NCBI GenBank assembly: GCA_900618425.1
Contig: UZAN01043303.1
Span: 10,982-42,286, forward strand
Reading direction: 5' to 3'
DNA length: 31,305 bases
Source: Echinostoma caproni
Taxonomy: Eukaryota > Platyhelminthes > Trematoda > Plagiorchiida > Echinostomatidae
Part shown: in pieces, positions 12,501 to 24,500 of the stretch
How positions within the stretch are numbered: the stretch's first letter is position 1
Layout of the letters: each line of letters starts with the position of its first letter
Made by a program: the position numbers and the translations under genes
The notes under the pieces: generated by a model
The model's database searches: none
Told to the model about the DNA's origin: nothing
The model's input: the letters and a program-made list of their open reading frames with translations, nothing else

Positions 12501-15500
12501 TATGTGAATAGAACCGCTTTCTTCTGCCGTGTATTGATGAATCATGAAACTATATTGTTTGGTAAAATTGTGTTGTATTTGCAAATGTGTTCGTGACATA
12601 TGTCGAGGATAAAAGACTAAGTGATGAACCGATCGGTACTATGTTTTCTAGGCTTCGCGGACAGTTCGGAAACCTCTAAACATTCCTCATGTTTGTCATT
12701 AGTGAGGGTTTGTTTTCCTGTAGAATACTGCAATCTTCCTAAGCTAAGACCTCAAAGCACACCTTGTGCGTTGTTTGTTCTTTCCTAGGTTTGCAATGAT
12801 CATTAAAACTGGATTCAACTGAATGGACTTCAGGAGTTAGTTGCGCTTATATGGTATTGATCTACCGCACGGCGCATCGTTTGCAGTTGCTGCTCATTAA
12901 CGGAGAAGTCACCAGATGACGTATAAACTAGGCACTAAGAAATGCACAAAAAATTACCTAAATTAACTCTCTTATATGCTCTGATCCGAAATAGCCCGTA
13001 ATTGGTTAGTTTGAGACACTCAATAGTATGCCAGTAAACCGATAGCAATAGCGTTCCTACCATTTTCTATCAGGCCAGTATGCTTGAAGTTTTGTGTATC
13101 ATGAGCTAGACTGTTCTAATTATAAAGAATCGCTTTGTTTCCCTCCTTAGGTAAATTGCAGCGGCTGGATCTGTTATTACGGGAACTAAAAGCCGGGAGT
13201 CATCGCGTCCTTATTTTCACCCAGATGGCCCGTATGTTAGATATTCTTGAGCAGTTTCTAGCTTACCACGGTCACCGATATTTGCGTTTGGATGGGGCGA
13301 CCAAGGTGGAGCAACGTCAAGTACTTATGGAACGTTTCAATCAAGATGCATCCATTTTTGTGTTTATCCTGTCCACACGATCCGGTGGTTTGGGTGTAAA
13401 CTTGACCGGAGCAGACACGGTTATTTTCTATGACTCTGATTGGAATCCGACTATGGATGCACAAGCCCAAGATCGGTGAGATTTCTGTCCCATACTCCCC
13501 TTGTAGATACGAGACCTTTGATTGCTTTCCATATGATGCATGTATATTTTTCGTTCGCTCCTAAACATTTTATTGCATTCATTTCACTCAACTACCCATT
13601 ATCTGAGCTATTTATTGTTTCAGCTTCTGAAAGCTACTCGGGTTCACTCAGGTATTCAAGTTACGTATGTATTCTGGGAAGTGAATTTTGTCCAGCTTTG
13701 TAAAAGTAAGGCATTCGATGGCACCAGAAAATATTACCGGTGTTAAAAAAATATTCAAAATGAAGATTGAGAAAGTGATTCAACAACCAACCGGATAGAA
13801 ATGGGACAATCCGAATTTACAATCATATTAGTCGCTGGCTACCAGATCGCGTATTACAACAAATGACCTTGCCCATCAATTCGAGTAGAACCCAACGGGT
13901 TCAAATGACTAGTGTCAGCTGATGGGGCTTTATTACTTAGATAATCCGGTCCTCCTAACTCCTCCGTTATCCACGACTTTTCCAAGCACATGCAACGCAT
14001 TTTTCATGTTGTTCTGGCCGTCGTTTATCCGATTCCGAATAGTAGAAATCCGGATTTTTATCGCAAACATCAGTAAATTAGTTGTAGCAATGACATTTTA
14101 CTTTCAGAGGGAATAGTTCTATTATGTGTTTCAATTACTTCTTTGACACATAAATAGTAGTAATTGAAGATAATCTGATCATCCCGCGGATATCTAGGAT
14201 GAAGCTTGTGACGACGGTAGTTAGCTCTTATTCTAAGGTTGCCTTGATGTGAACACGCCATTCAACTATTAAAAAAAAACTCAACTGAGCTACCGTTTTC
14301 GGTTATTTATGCGGTGAATCACACTGTTGGATTAGATGAACTTCCTGTAATACCTGTCACCACAAACATGGCTTATTTTTCTCCCTTCAGTTGTCATCGT
14401 ATCGGACAAACCCGTGATGTGCATATCTACCGACTGATCAGTGAGCTGACTGTGGAAGAGAACATTTTGCGAAAAGCCAACCAGAAGCGTTTTCTCAGTG
14501 ATGTTGCCATTGAGGGCGGTCGCTTTACCACAGCTTTCTTCAAACAAAATACCATAGATGAATTATTTGCTGAACCTTCTGGGCTTCAGGTAAGACTGTT
14601 AATCGCTTGTTTATTCTTTTTTAGGTACGTGTAATTTTTGCAGTGTAGCACAGTAAGATGACCGTCACCGTCTTCATCCTTATGGGAGAAATATGGCGCA
14701 TTATCCTGTTAAGCTCCCTCCATCCGGAGCTCTCTGTTCCAAGCAATGAGAAACTAATATGCAATGCTTTACTAAGACAGATTCGTTCACTCGAAATTTG
14801 CACAATTAATTAGGTTTAGTGATTTTATGTTCCCCAACCTATCAAGTATACATGACTGACCAAAAGCTTGCTGTTCACATTCCGGTACAACTAGATTACT
14901 AAGCTTATTTCCCTGTAGAGAATCACAGGATATTCCTGTAAATACCATCTCTAATTGAGATGAAAGGACGAAGGAAGAAATGTGGAAAAGTTTTGCATGC
15001 ACATCGGTCAATGGAGGACGCCCACGTTTCTCAGTAAAGACTAGAAGATTATATAATCTAGTTGTGTTTCAAAGGTTTGTTTTTGTCCAGAATTGTGGGT
15101 TTTGCCAAGTCCTAAACTATAGGGTCGAATATTTGAAGTTTGTAGACTGATAGCGCGGATTTGTCCAAGGATTCACCAGTGAAGCGGATACCACAAGATA
15201 TAGAATCAATGCTGAATGCTTATGGTTTAAGTAAACCTCAAAAGGTCAGGGGTTACATTAAGATACTTTCGAAGACGGTTGAAGAGAACCTTCCCAGTAA
15301 CTTACAACAGACCTAAGATATTTGGGTTGAAATCGTATTCTAATCCATATGTGTTTGGACTTTTGGGAATAGGAATACTGGTAACTGGGCCCCAGGAGTC
15401 AGGTCGAACATTGAGAAAAAAAAGATTAATTTATCGAATTAGTTACAATTGACGCAAAATGTCTGTACCATATATGAAAATTACATTAAGGGAGACCGTC

Positions 15501-18500
15501 AGAACCTACTGCAGAAGACGATTTAGATTTATGAGCAATTTCAACTAAATTTACTACAGAGGCGGATACACAGTCAATGTTTAATGAAATTAGAGCCCAA
15601 CTGTCATTAATAGGAATGAAAGCGAATAAATGAATAAAAATGGCGTTAAGATGGTTCACATTAACTTTATCGTACGAGGGTTAGTTCTGATCACATGAAG
15701 GCTTTGTACCGTGCCAAATAAATTTAGATTAACATGAGTTGGTTGGCCAAATTCTGTCTCTTCCGTAATTACTAGTCTCTCTTAACTTGTGAACTTCGTC
15801 ATGATTTTCTTCTGCTTTTGGAGAATTTTAAGCACAGGGCAGGGAACCCAACTACCAGAAACTGTTCCAGTAGAATAGTTCTTTAACTGTTGAAGATAAC
15901 GTGCAAGGTTTCAGTAAACAGTTCAGAAGTCTGAAAATGTGAAGAGGAGGCAAAAAATCGTGTTATGGCGCCATCCAAACTGTGTGTGTCTTATTCTGAC
16001 AGCAATGCGTATGTTTGAAATTGGTGCTTATCAGTTCCTGTATGACTACAGCGAAATCAGTCCAATCAGTGTGAGTTTGATTATTATGCCAGTTTGCACT
16101 AGCAGTCCGTTGAAGGAGAATTTCCCTATGGTTAATTTTTTGTTCGTTTCAGGATTTAGTTCTAGAGCGACAGAAACAAGAAGCACTGAAATCCAATGCT
16201 GAAAGTGCTCCGACTTCCGAACCGCTGGTGGAGAATTCGGAGCCCACCTCGACCCCAGTCCTAATAACTCGCAGCGGGCGACACGTCCGACCGCGTGGGG
16301 ATGCTGCGACAGTTGCTGCTTTGGCACCTCCCACGACTGTTGCACCGGCAGTTGAAGAGACTCAGTTGGCTGCACTTTTGGAGGCATGTGAAGATGAAAA
16401 TGATCGTATAGCTGCTAAGCGAGCGTTAGATGAAGTACAGGTTGGTTTATACATAACCGGTCATGGATGTTATTTGTCCCTCATCGTCGTCGCTTTTGAG
16501 ACTTCATCTTAATACTTAGTCTGTCAAAAGATTCGAATTTGTCGAGTATTGGTGATCCCTCCGTATTTTACGATTATGATTGCCACCATCACCCCTCCCC
16601 TCCAAATAGAAAAACAAATTCACACAATGCACGGTGCACTGTTCCGCACGTTCTCACCAGTATTAAACGCATGTGGATGTTCCCACTTGCGAATTATGAT
16701 TCTTATGCTGAAAACTTCGGTTTCACCACTACTTTTACATTCCATTTCGTTCTCGTGACTTATCCGATTGCTCCCTGTTTGTTGTTATTTCGTCACGCGC
16801 TGGAAATATTTTATAATCCGGCTTCCAAATTGTCATCCTGGATGAGTTCGGCATTAACAATAACGGTTGGTTAACACATCCTCGGTGGTGGAGTTGTCTG
16901 CCATTGTAGAATATCTACTGTATGTAATAAGCCAGATCCGCTTCTGTGTCCTCGATCGTACGTGATCGGGCACCCACGCAGCCGACTAATTATTTACATC
17001 TAGTATTTCCCTTTTCTCTGATTTATTTCCGTTCTCCTCTCTTGGTGCATCAGACCATTGTTGGATTGTTGATTTTACTCCCCAACAAAAATTTCAAGTT
17101 CAAGTTACACAACTGTCAACCTTACGTTGCCGTGCAATAGCGTCACTTGGTTATTTCCGGTATTGGTTTTCGAAACTACCTATCTTTGGTGTTTTGCATC
17201 CCCCCCCCCAAACCGCTTTCGTAATCTATCGATATCGTGGAGGATTTCCTCCAAAGCACGCACTAATCTATTCCACAGTTTTCTAAGCTTTATAAACAAT
17301 TCCTCGGAGGGGGGGAGAGGAGACATTCGCAATGTCAACGCGAAAAAGCTGGCCTTCGTTTAACCCCCAATCTGCCCTTCAACTACTGATATTTTAGGGC
17401 CGAAACAAATTCACGGTAATCACCCGGAAAGCATCGAACGAAGTCTAGCACACGCCAACTGTGATTCAGGTGGCTGCGCTTCGTCCTTTCTTATATTATC
17501 AGCACTTCCGGTAACATTGTTTCCTACCCGTCTCCATCGACTAAGTTATTCGCCTCTTTTTGCTCCGGATTTTGCCAAACCTCCGTCCATTGTTTTCCGC
17601 ATCCATTACCTATCATGGCCTCATATTTACAATGAAATGTCCGTATGGCAACCACAGTGTACGCTCACATCTAAGCGATCTGGTTGTGATCGTTTCCAGC
17701 AAATCGCGTCTTAGACTAACTCACCTGAACTTGTCCGTGTCGTTCGTTTTACCACTCACTTGATGTATAACTTGACTGTGGCCGAACTGTACACATCCGT
17801 AAGCGATCGCAACCTGTGATCCAGACGATTATTACCCCACTTTCCTCGCCTCGTTCTCGCGAGTATTTTGGTAACCTGTTTCCACTTAGTTCACAAATTT
17901 GTTCTTCTGCCATTGACCACCTCGGCTGGTCGCACCTGGCCTGGGTTGGGTGACAAAATTTTTCGACTTGGGACTTTCCTCGTTTTTAATCTCTGATACA
18001 AAGCTTCGCAATCCGAATCCGGTCCACCACCTTTACTTTATCGAACCATTTGTTCGCATTGAAAACACGTTCGCCACCGGATGATACCAATTTACACATC
18101 CTGTCACTCGAGGTCCCATGCTTGCTCTTCAGATCTGAATGTCATCGCTGCTTCAGACACGGGAGACTGAATCATTTTCAGCAAATCAAAACTCTTGTAT
18201 TCATGCATCCTACAAGCTTTATCTCTTTGCTCCGATTTTGCATTTTACTGCATTGCATGCGCACTGTTTTTGTGACGCATTTTCTTCATTATTGGCCTTC
18301 GTGTACCCCAAGGCATGAATCGAATTCATCCAAAAATTCCGGAACCCCCGCGAGAAACGAGTTTTCACCTCTTTCCAGCCTTTCAACATTTACAAGGCCC
18401 AACATAGTTTTATTCAGGAATAATGCTGCCGTATCTTAAACTTGTAGCATGTTCAGCGTAAATTTATTCGTCCCAAAATCCACACTTCAACCTCTTGCCA

Positions 18501-21500
18501 ATTCCCGTCCGTATTCTACTAATTTCACCGCGGGTTTTCCTCTTCAGGGCTGATTCTTCCTCCATTTTCGGTTGCCCATGAGTCCCGATCACAAGTATCG
18601 AGACTCCCGTACTATCAATAGGCGGCGTTCAGACCTCTTTCCAAGAAACGCTGAAAGACGCTTTATCCTTCAGTGTTAGCTATTGTGCTTTAGACAGATT
18701 TATCCATATCTCCATTTTCCATTTAGCCTTCATAACCGCGGGGTCTATCCGTCTTCTGTGTATTATGTTTATCTTCTAATTCAAAGTTCACCAGAATTGG
18801 GTCTAGTATATGTCTGATGTTCTTCTCTTGATTCAGGAAATTATTGTAAAACTGGCCTTTCCTGTGCTGTTTGCTGACAGTCTGATGCTGNNNNNNNNNN
18901 NNNNNNNNNNNNNNNNNNNNNNNNNNNNNNNNNNNNNNNNNNNNNNNNNNNNNNNNNNNNNNNNNNNNNNNNNNNNNNNNNNNNNNNNNNNNNNNNNNNN
19001 NNNNNNNNNNNNNNNNNNNNNNNNNNNNNNNNNNNNNNNNNNNNNNNNNNNNNNNNNNNNNNNNNNNNNNNNNNNNNNNNNNNNNNNNNNNNNNNNNNNN
19101 NNNNNNNNNNNNNNNNNNNNNNNNNNNNNNNNNNNNNNNNNNNNNNNNNNNNNNNNNNNNNNNNNNNNNNNNNNNNNNNNNNNNNNNNNNNNNNNNNNNN
19201 NNNNNNNNNNNNNNNNNNNNNNNNNNNNNNNNNNNNNNNNNNNNNNNNNNNNNNNNNNNNNNNNNNNNNNNNNNNNNNNNNNNNNNNNNNNNNNNNNNNN
19301 NNNNNNNNNNNNNNNNNNNNNNNNNNNNNNNNNNNNNNNNNNNNGTGGCTGTCAGTCACTGGAACTGGCAGTTTAGTCTGGCTGGTATACTTAGCCTAGT
19401 GTTTACTGTTTTTGCTTTTGGTCTCGAAATTCGTTTCTTCGTCTGTTGCTTAAATTATCAATAGACGCCGTGAGGAGTCGGTCAATCGAAAACCAGATAC
19501 TATTAAATGTACTCTATGGTTAGTTAGAGGAGACTTCATTATGAACCTGCCACATATATCATGGCAAAGCCTGCACAGTTTCATTCGTCTCAAACGTCGC
19601 ATTAATTAATTCTGTAAAACTGATTCATTTTCATCTGGGATTTATGGTGATTCCTTTACAGGCCGAATTGGCGGAGTTTGATGAGACAATACCTCTTGCG
19701 GATGCCGCACAAGCACGTACCGATAGTGTAGTCACCCAAGAATGCACTTCGGAAGTGGGCGCAGTGGATGAAGCAGATCCCCTTACGCAATATGCACTAA
19801 AGAAACAACGATTTCGTGCCCAAACCTCGACGGAAGCCACTGTTTCCACAAACTCTTTGATCAGTGATTCCCAGGCCACGGAAGAATGCGCTGAACAGAT
19901 AGTTGAACGGGAATTGATAGAATTCGAAGCGGCATTACGTCCTATCGAAAGATTTGGCATTCGTAATGTCGAGGAACAACGGGAACACTTACTGAATGAA
20001 GAATTAGAACAAGCAGAGGTAGGTGTGCTTTTAAACCTTTATATTTATTCTACATTACGCACCTATTGTTTCACTTCTCATGTGTTTGTCCATTACACGC
20101 GTACCTTGTTCGTTGCATCTCCTCATCACTCTCTCTCTCATTCTACCCGAATCAGAAAAGGATCTCCCTAGTGTAATCCACATTCTTGCTCTTGATCTCT
20201 TTTCACTAGGTTCAATTAAGTGAATCAAAAGAAGCATGGCGTTTGGATCAATTGAAAGCCCTTCATGTCGCCGACGAGGAACGAGCTGAAATCGAAGAAG
20301 ACGATATGCTTTATTGTTATGGAAATTATGATCCTCAAGCTCAATTGGCTGAACTAGAGCGACTAGAACGATTAATTGCTCAAGAAGAACAACAAGCCGT
20401 GAATCCAGAACCAGCCCGTCCTCGAGGTCGTATGAGCTTCTCGGGAAGAAATTCCTCCTCTTCTGTAAAACGTGGCAGCAAACGGGGCTTGAACAAATCC
20501 ATTCGAGGGACGGATACGTCAGCAACTGAGGCGTTCACAGAGGAAGATTCCACGAGCGACCGATTTGTGCCTTCTAAACGAGGTGCAACAGTCACTTGGG
20601 ACGATCAACCGAACTATGCAGACAGCAGTGACAGTGAAGATCAGCGTTCCAGATTTGTACCAGAAACTGAGGTGAACAGCTTGTTTAATTTTTTCCCGTT
20701 TCGTCTCGATTCTGCACCTCCCCAATTATTTCATGTCTTCAGTTTCAGGTTTTTGGTTTATATTAAACAAAAAGTTGAGGATTTCGCTCCTATATTGGTT
20801 GTTTTTATTGGTGCAGCCTTGATCTGTTCATGTCATTGTTAAGGGCAGTCGGTTATTCGTTTGTCTCTCTGTAAGTACTCGTTTGTTTAGATTTTGGGCT
20901 TCGTTAACTGGTTAAGACGAATGAGAAAAACTAAGGGGCCTAAACTCCATTGCACCATATTTGAGCCACTTTAAAGCAAAAAATATTTTATTGTTGTGGT
21001 TCGAATTTTTGCAATTCCTTCCTAAAAGTAAACATCGACTGATTACTCTTCACACACTTTTGAGACGTTAGTTGTTTGGTATGCAAGCACTCCATTTCCT
21101 ATAGTTTGAAATCCAATAGCGAGTGCATGTAGCGGCGGAGCTCCTCGTTTTTCTTTGTATCTCATGCGTATATATCAGCTTATTCTATTGACTTGTTGCT
21201 ATGTTTTGTGCAGCTCATATAAATGTGACTGACTTTACACAAATGGTCAGTAGGTGATCGTAACAATTTCAGAAACTCTTCGACGATCTTTCAAGGTTCC
21301 TAAACGGTGGGAATTGCTGTAGCTCATCGTATTTTTTCATTCAGAGCTTTTAGTGCTTTTCGTAGTAATTTGGTTACCACGATTTACCGGTTTCAGCATG
21401 CACGACTGTAGTGTATATGCGTCAGTTTTATCTTCATTAGGCTTAATACATGAAACGACTAGGTGATTGTCTTTATCACCAGTCTGTTTTCAGGGTTATA

Positions 21501-24500
21501 TTACCCTCGTGAAAACGCTTTTTATCCTCCAAATTTTAGAGGAATCTCACATTGAACCTCTATCTTTGTGAGAGCATTGACGTTCTACTAATAAAACCGA
21601 TTGATGTTTACAACTTTCATGACAATGAGATGCTTTTGTTTGTCCATTTATTCAATAAAATAATAGACTCCATCGCGACGCAAGCGTTCTAACGAGTCAC
21701 AAGCTGTACAACGCTGGGAAAGTGAAGAATTCTCGTCGGACGGATTTCCGTCTGAAGAAGAAGAGGAGGATTGGGGTGCGCAACTTTCCCGACGCCTTAG
21801 TAGCGTAAAACAGCGAGACCGAACAAACAAACGGAAACGTTCTACAATCAGCTTTTTCCGACCTAATAAATTACCCAAAGTTGATACTACGCCCGGTGTG
21901 TCCACTACGACACCCATTCAATTGACGAGAGTTGATCCTGGTCCGGGTATGTTTCGTCGTGAACGCTTTCGCCCAACAGATGGAACCGTCCAACCGAACG
22001 CCGCTATTACGGTTCCTGAAATATCATCTAGACCGAACACACAAGCATTCGTGCGTTCTTCGGTGAAACAATATGTAGCAAAGGAATTAGGCCTTCCAGA
22101 TCGAAGTCCATCAGCAACTAACCCTCCACCGGCATCCAACGTGTCTTGGACCGCACTGCATAGCGACGACGCTATCCCCTCCCCCAGTCGAACACCTGTC
22201 TCTGATCGGTCAGTGTTTGACTCATTGGGAATGCCACAACTGCAGTATCGAATTCCTTGGTCTTCGGTTAACGTTCGTCCTAATACTGTTGGCTGCCCTA
22301 CTGTCTCTCCCGTACGTTTTTCTCCTCAAAAGCCGGAGCAGCATGACCCCGTGAGTATCACTTTGTGTATTGGATTGACGGTTTTTTCATCATTAAGCAT
22401 CCGGAATTTCACTGAGTGGTCATTTAGCGTGTCTCCGGATAGGCTTCCTTCAAGCTTACACGCGATGCTAACACAGGGGAACTTTCTTGAAGATGAAATT
22501 TCCTAACAAATTTCGTTTGATAATGTTAGATTGTCAGGCTCTTGATGAAGAAATCCGTCGTTTCTAGCTAAAAGCCTGTTGTAACGTAGCCAATTTTTGT
22601 TAGTGGTACGGTTCTTATACAGAGTCTTTTCATCTGAATGACTCTTGGACATTGACAATGACTCTGACGGTTGTTTTTTTGCGCGTTTTATTACGGTGAA
22701 ATCTAAATACTTAGTTCACAAAACTCTGGACTCCAAACGCTTTGGTGGATAGAAGCGTGAAATCCAGTAAGCTGGAAAATTGGCAACATCTCAGACGACA
22801 CTCGTTTCAAGTTAAATGATTAATAGTTGCAATGGCAAGTCCCATTCCAAAAACGCTTTTCTTGTTACTTTTCTTCACGACTGCAGTTTCGATGATTGCT
22901 AACAGAAAGGCAGTTTGTCCTTCCGGATGGTAAAAAAGCATGGGTTAAGACGGTTTAAATACCCGTGCTCGATTCTACTGGATTCATACAGGATGATAGA
23001 ATTTGTCAAACTGCCTGTCAGTAATCCCTGTGTTTGCAAGAGTACTCAAACAGGTACGAACAAGACTACTTGCGAGGTTAAATGAACTATCGGGCCTAAT
23101 GCTGTTAAAGCTAAAAAGTTTACCTCTTTGCGACCTCCTCGGAAGTAGCGGATTTTTCATTACATTAGTTGGGTCGCATTTTATTATACTTACCGCCTCC
23201 AGTATGTTACGCCCTTACCCACAAAAGCATAAATTGTGCAACACAATGACCTGGTAATGTTCGGCTGTGGACTACGGAACACGTGCTTTATGTTTTTTTA
23301 GTTCTTTCTTCATCTTAAATAGCTCGATTCTAACGTTGCAAATTAACTAATACTTACTACTCTTTTACGTTCCGAAATCTAGTGCCGAGTCGATGTTCTA
23401 TCTTCAAGTAACAATCACTTCGGTCATGGAAATCAGCTTGCTCGCACCCGGCCTACGATGCTCAAAGCCCCAACCTTGCGGCATCCAGCACCATCTACTT
23501 CCGGTCCTTCTACAGGAAACGTGCAATGGACCACATCAGACAATTCCTGTATAATCCCCATGCCAAGACCTGCTACCGTCTATACACGAAAACCACTTCC
23601 GACTTCTGCCCAAATGCCACCTGAACCCGTGATACCCGTCCAATCCGTGCTAAACGGAACACGAGAAAGCATTCCCGCGGGACAGCTTTTTACTCCAACC
23701 GGCCAGCCTGTTTTTGTTATCACACGACAGATGAAGACTGCATCAGGTTAGTTTTTTAATCTGTCATTCAAACATCTGAAACCTCCTGATCTAATTAACG
23801 CTATTATAGTTACTAGCAAAGTTTATTGACATTATTCAAACCTAATTATTTCCGAGCTTGGTGAAAAAACGAACCAAAAATCCTAAGCCCTAGATGAGCT
23901 TCTTATTCTGAACTTCAAGACAACCGTTGATAATGTTGGTGATGATGGAATGGAAAGCGGCAGCTCGAGCACCGTAGACACAAATAGAATCAGAATAACA
24001 AGCGACAGTCGCTTCGACTGCGGACCATGTTAAGATTATAAAAAAATCTACCACCATGTTTGCAAAATTTTAAGAATCTGTTTTTTTCTATAAATGGGCA
24101 AACCAGCACTTGGTGACTCACCTCAGCTTAGAAAAGTCTCCAGGTAGGTCATGCACAAATAAACATCAGAGTATTTCTGAAGGGATTCTCAAATCTCAAG
24201 GGAGATTTAAAATCCGGGAAAGTAGCTAATGTAGAAGTCCGTGCATGTAGCACTTTCTCGAGAAGTTTTCGGAGCAGGATGTTTTTATGAACGGTACTCA
24301 TTCATATTTGTGAACTAAATATCCACACCTCTTAGTTGACCTCTATTTGCACATAAGAAGGAGCGGATAATCGGTATTCGCATCTTTTTGGTTTCGAATG
24401 AATGCGAGTGATCATCAAGATAATTGTTAAATTATCAGTTTGCCGGAATGTCGGAAGCATTGGCAAAACCAACGGGACTAGAGTTCCCGTGTGAATAAAA

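Noticed and set aside
18810..19376. Open frames on both strands across the N gap
   Set aside because: They exist only because unknown bases contain no stop codons.
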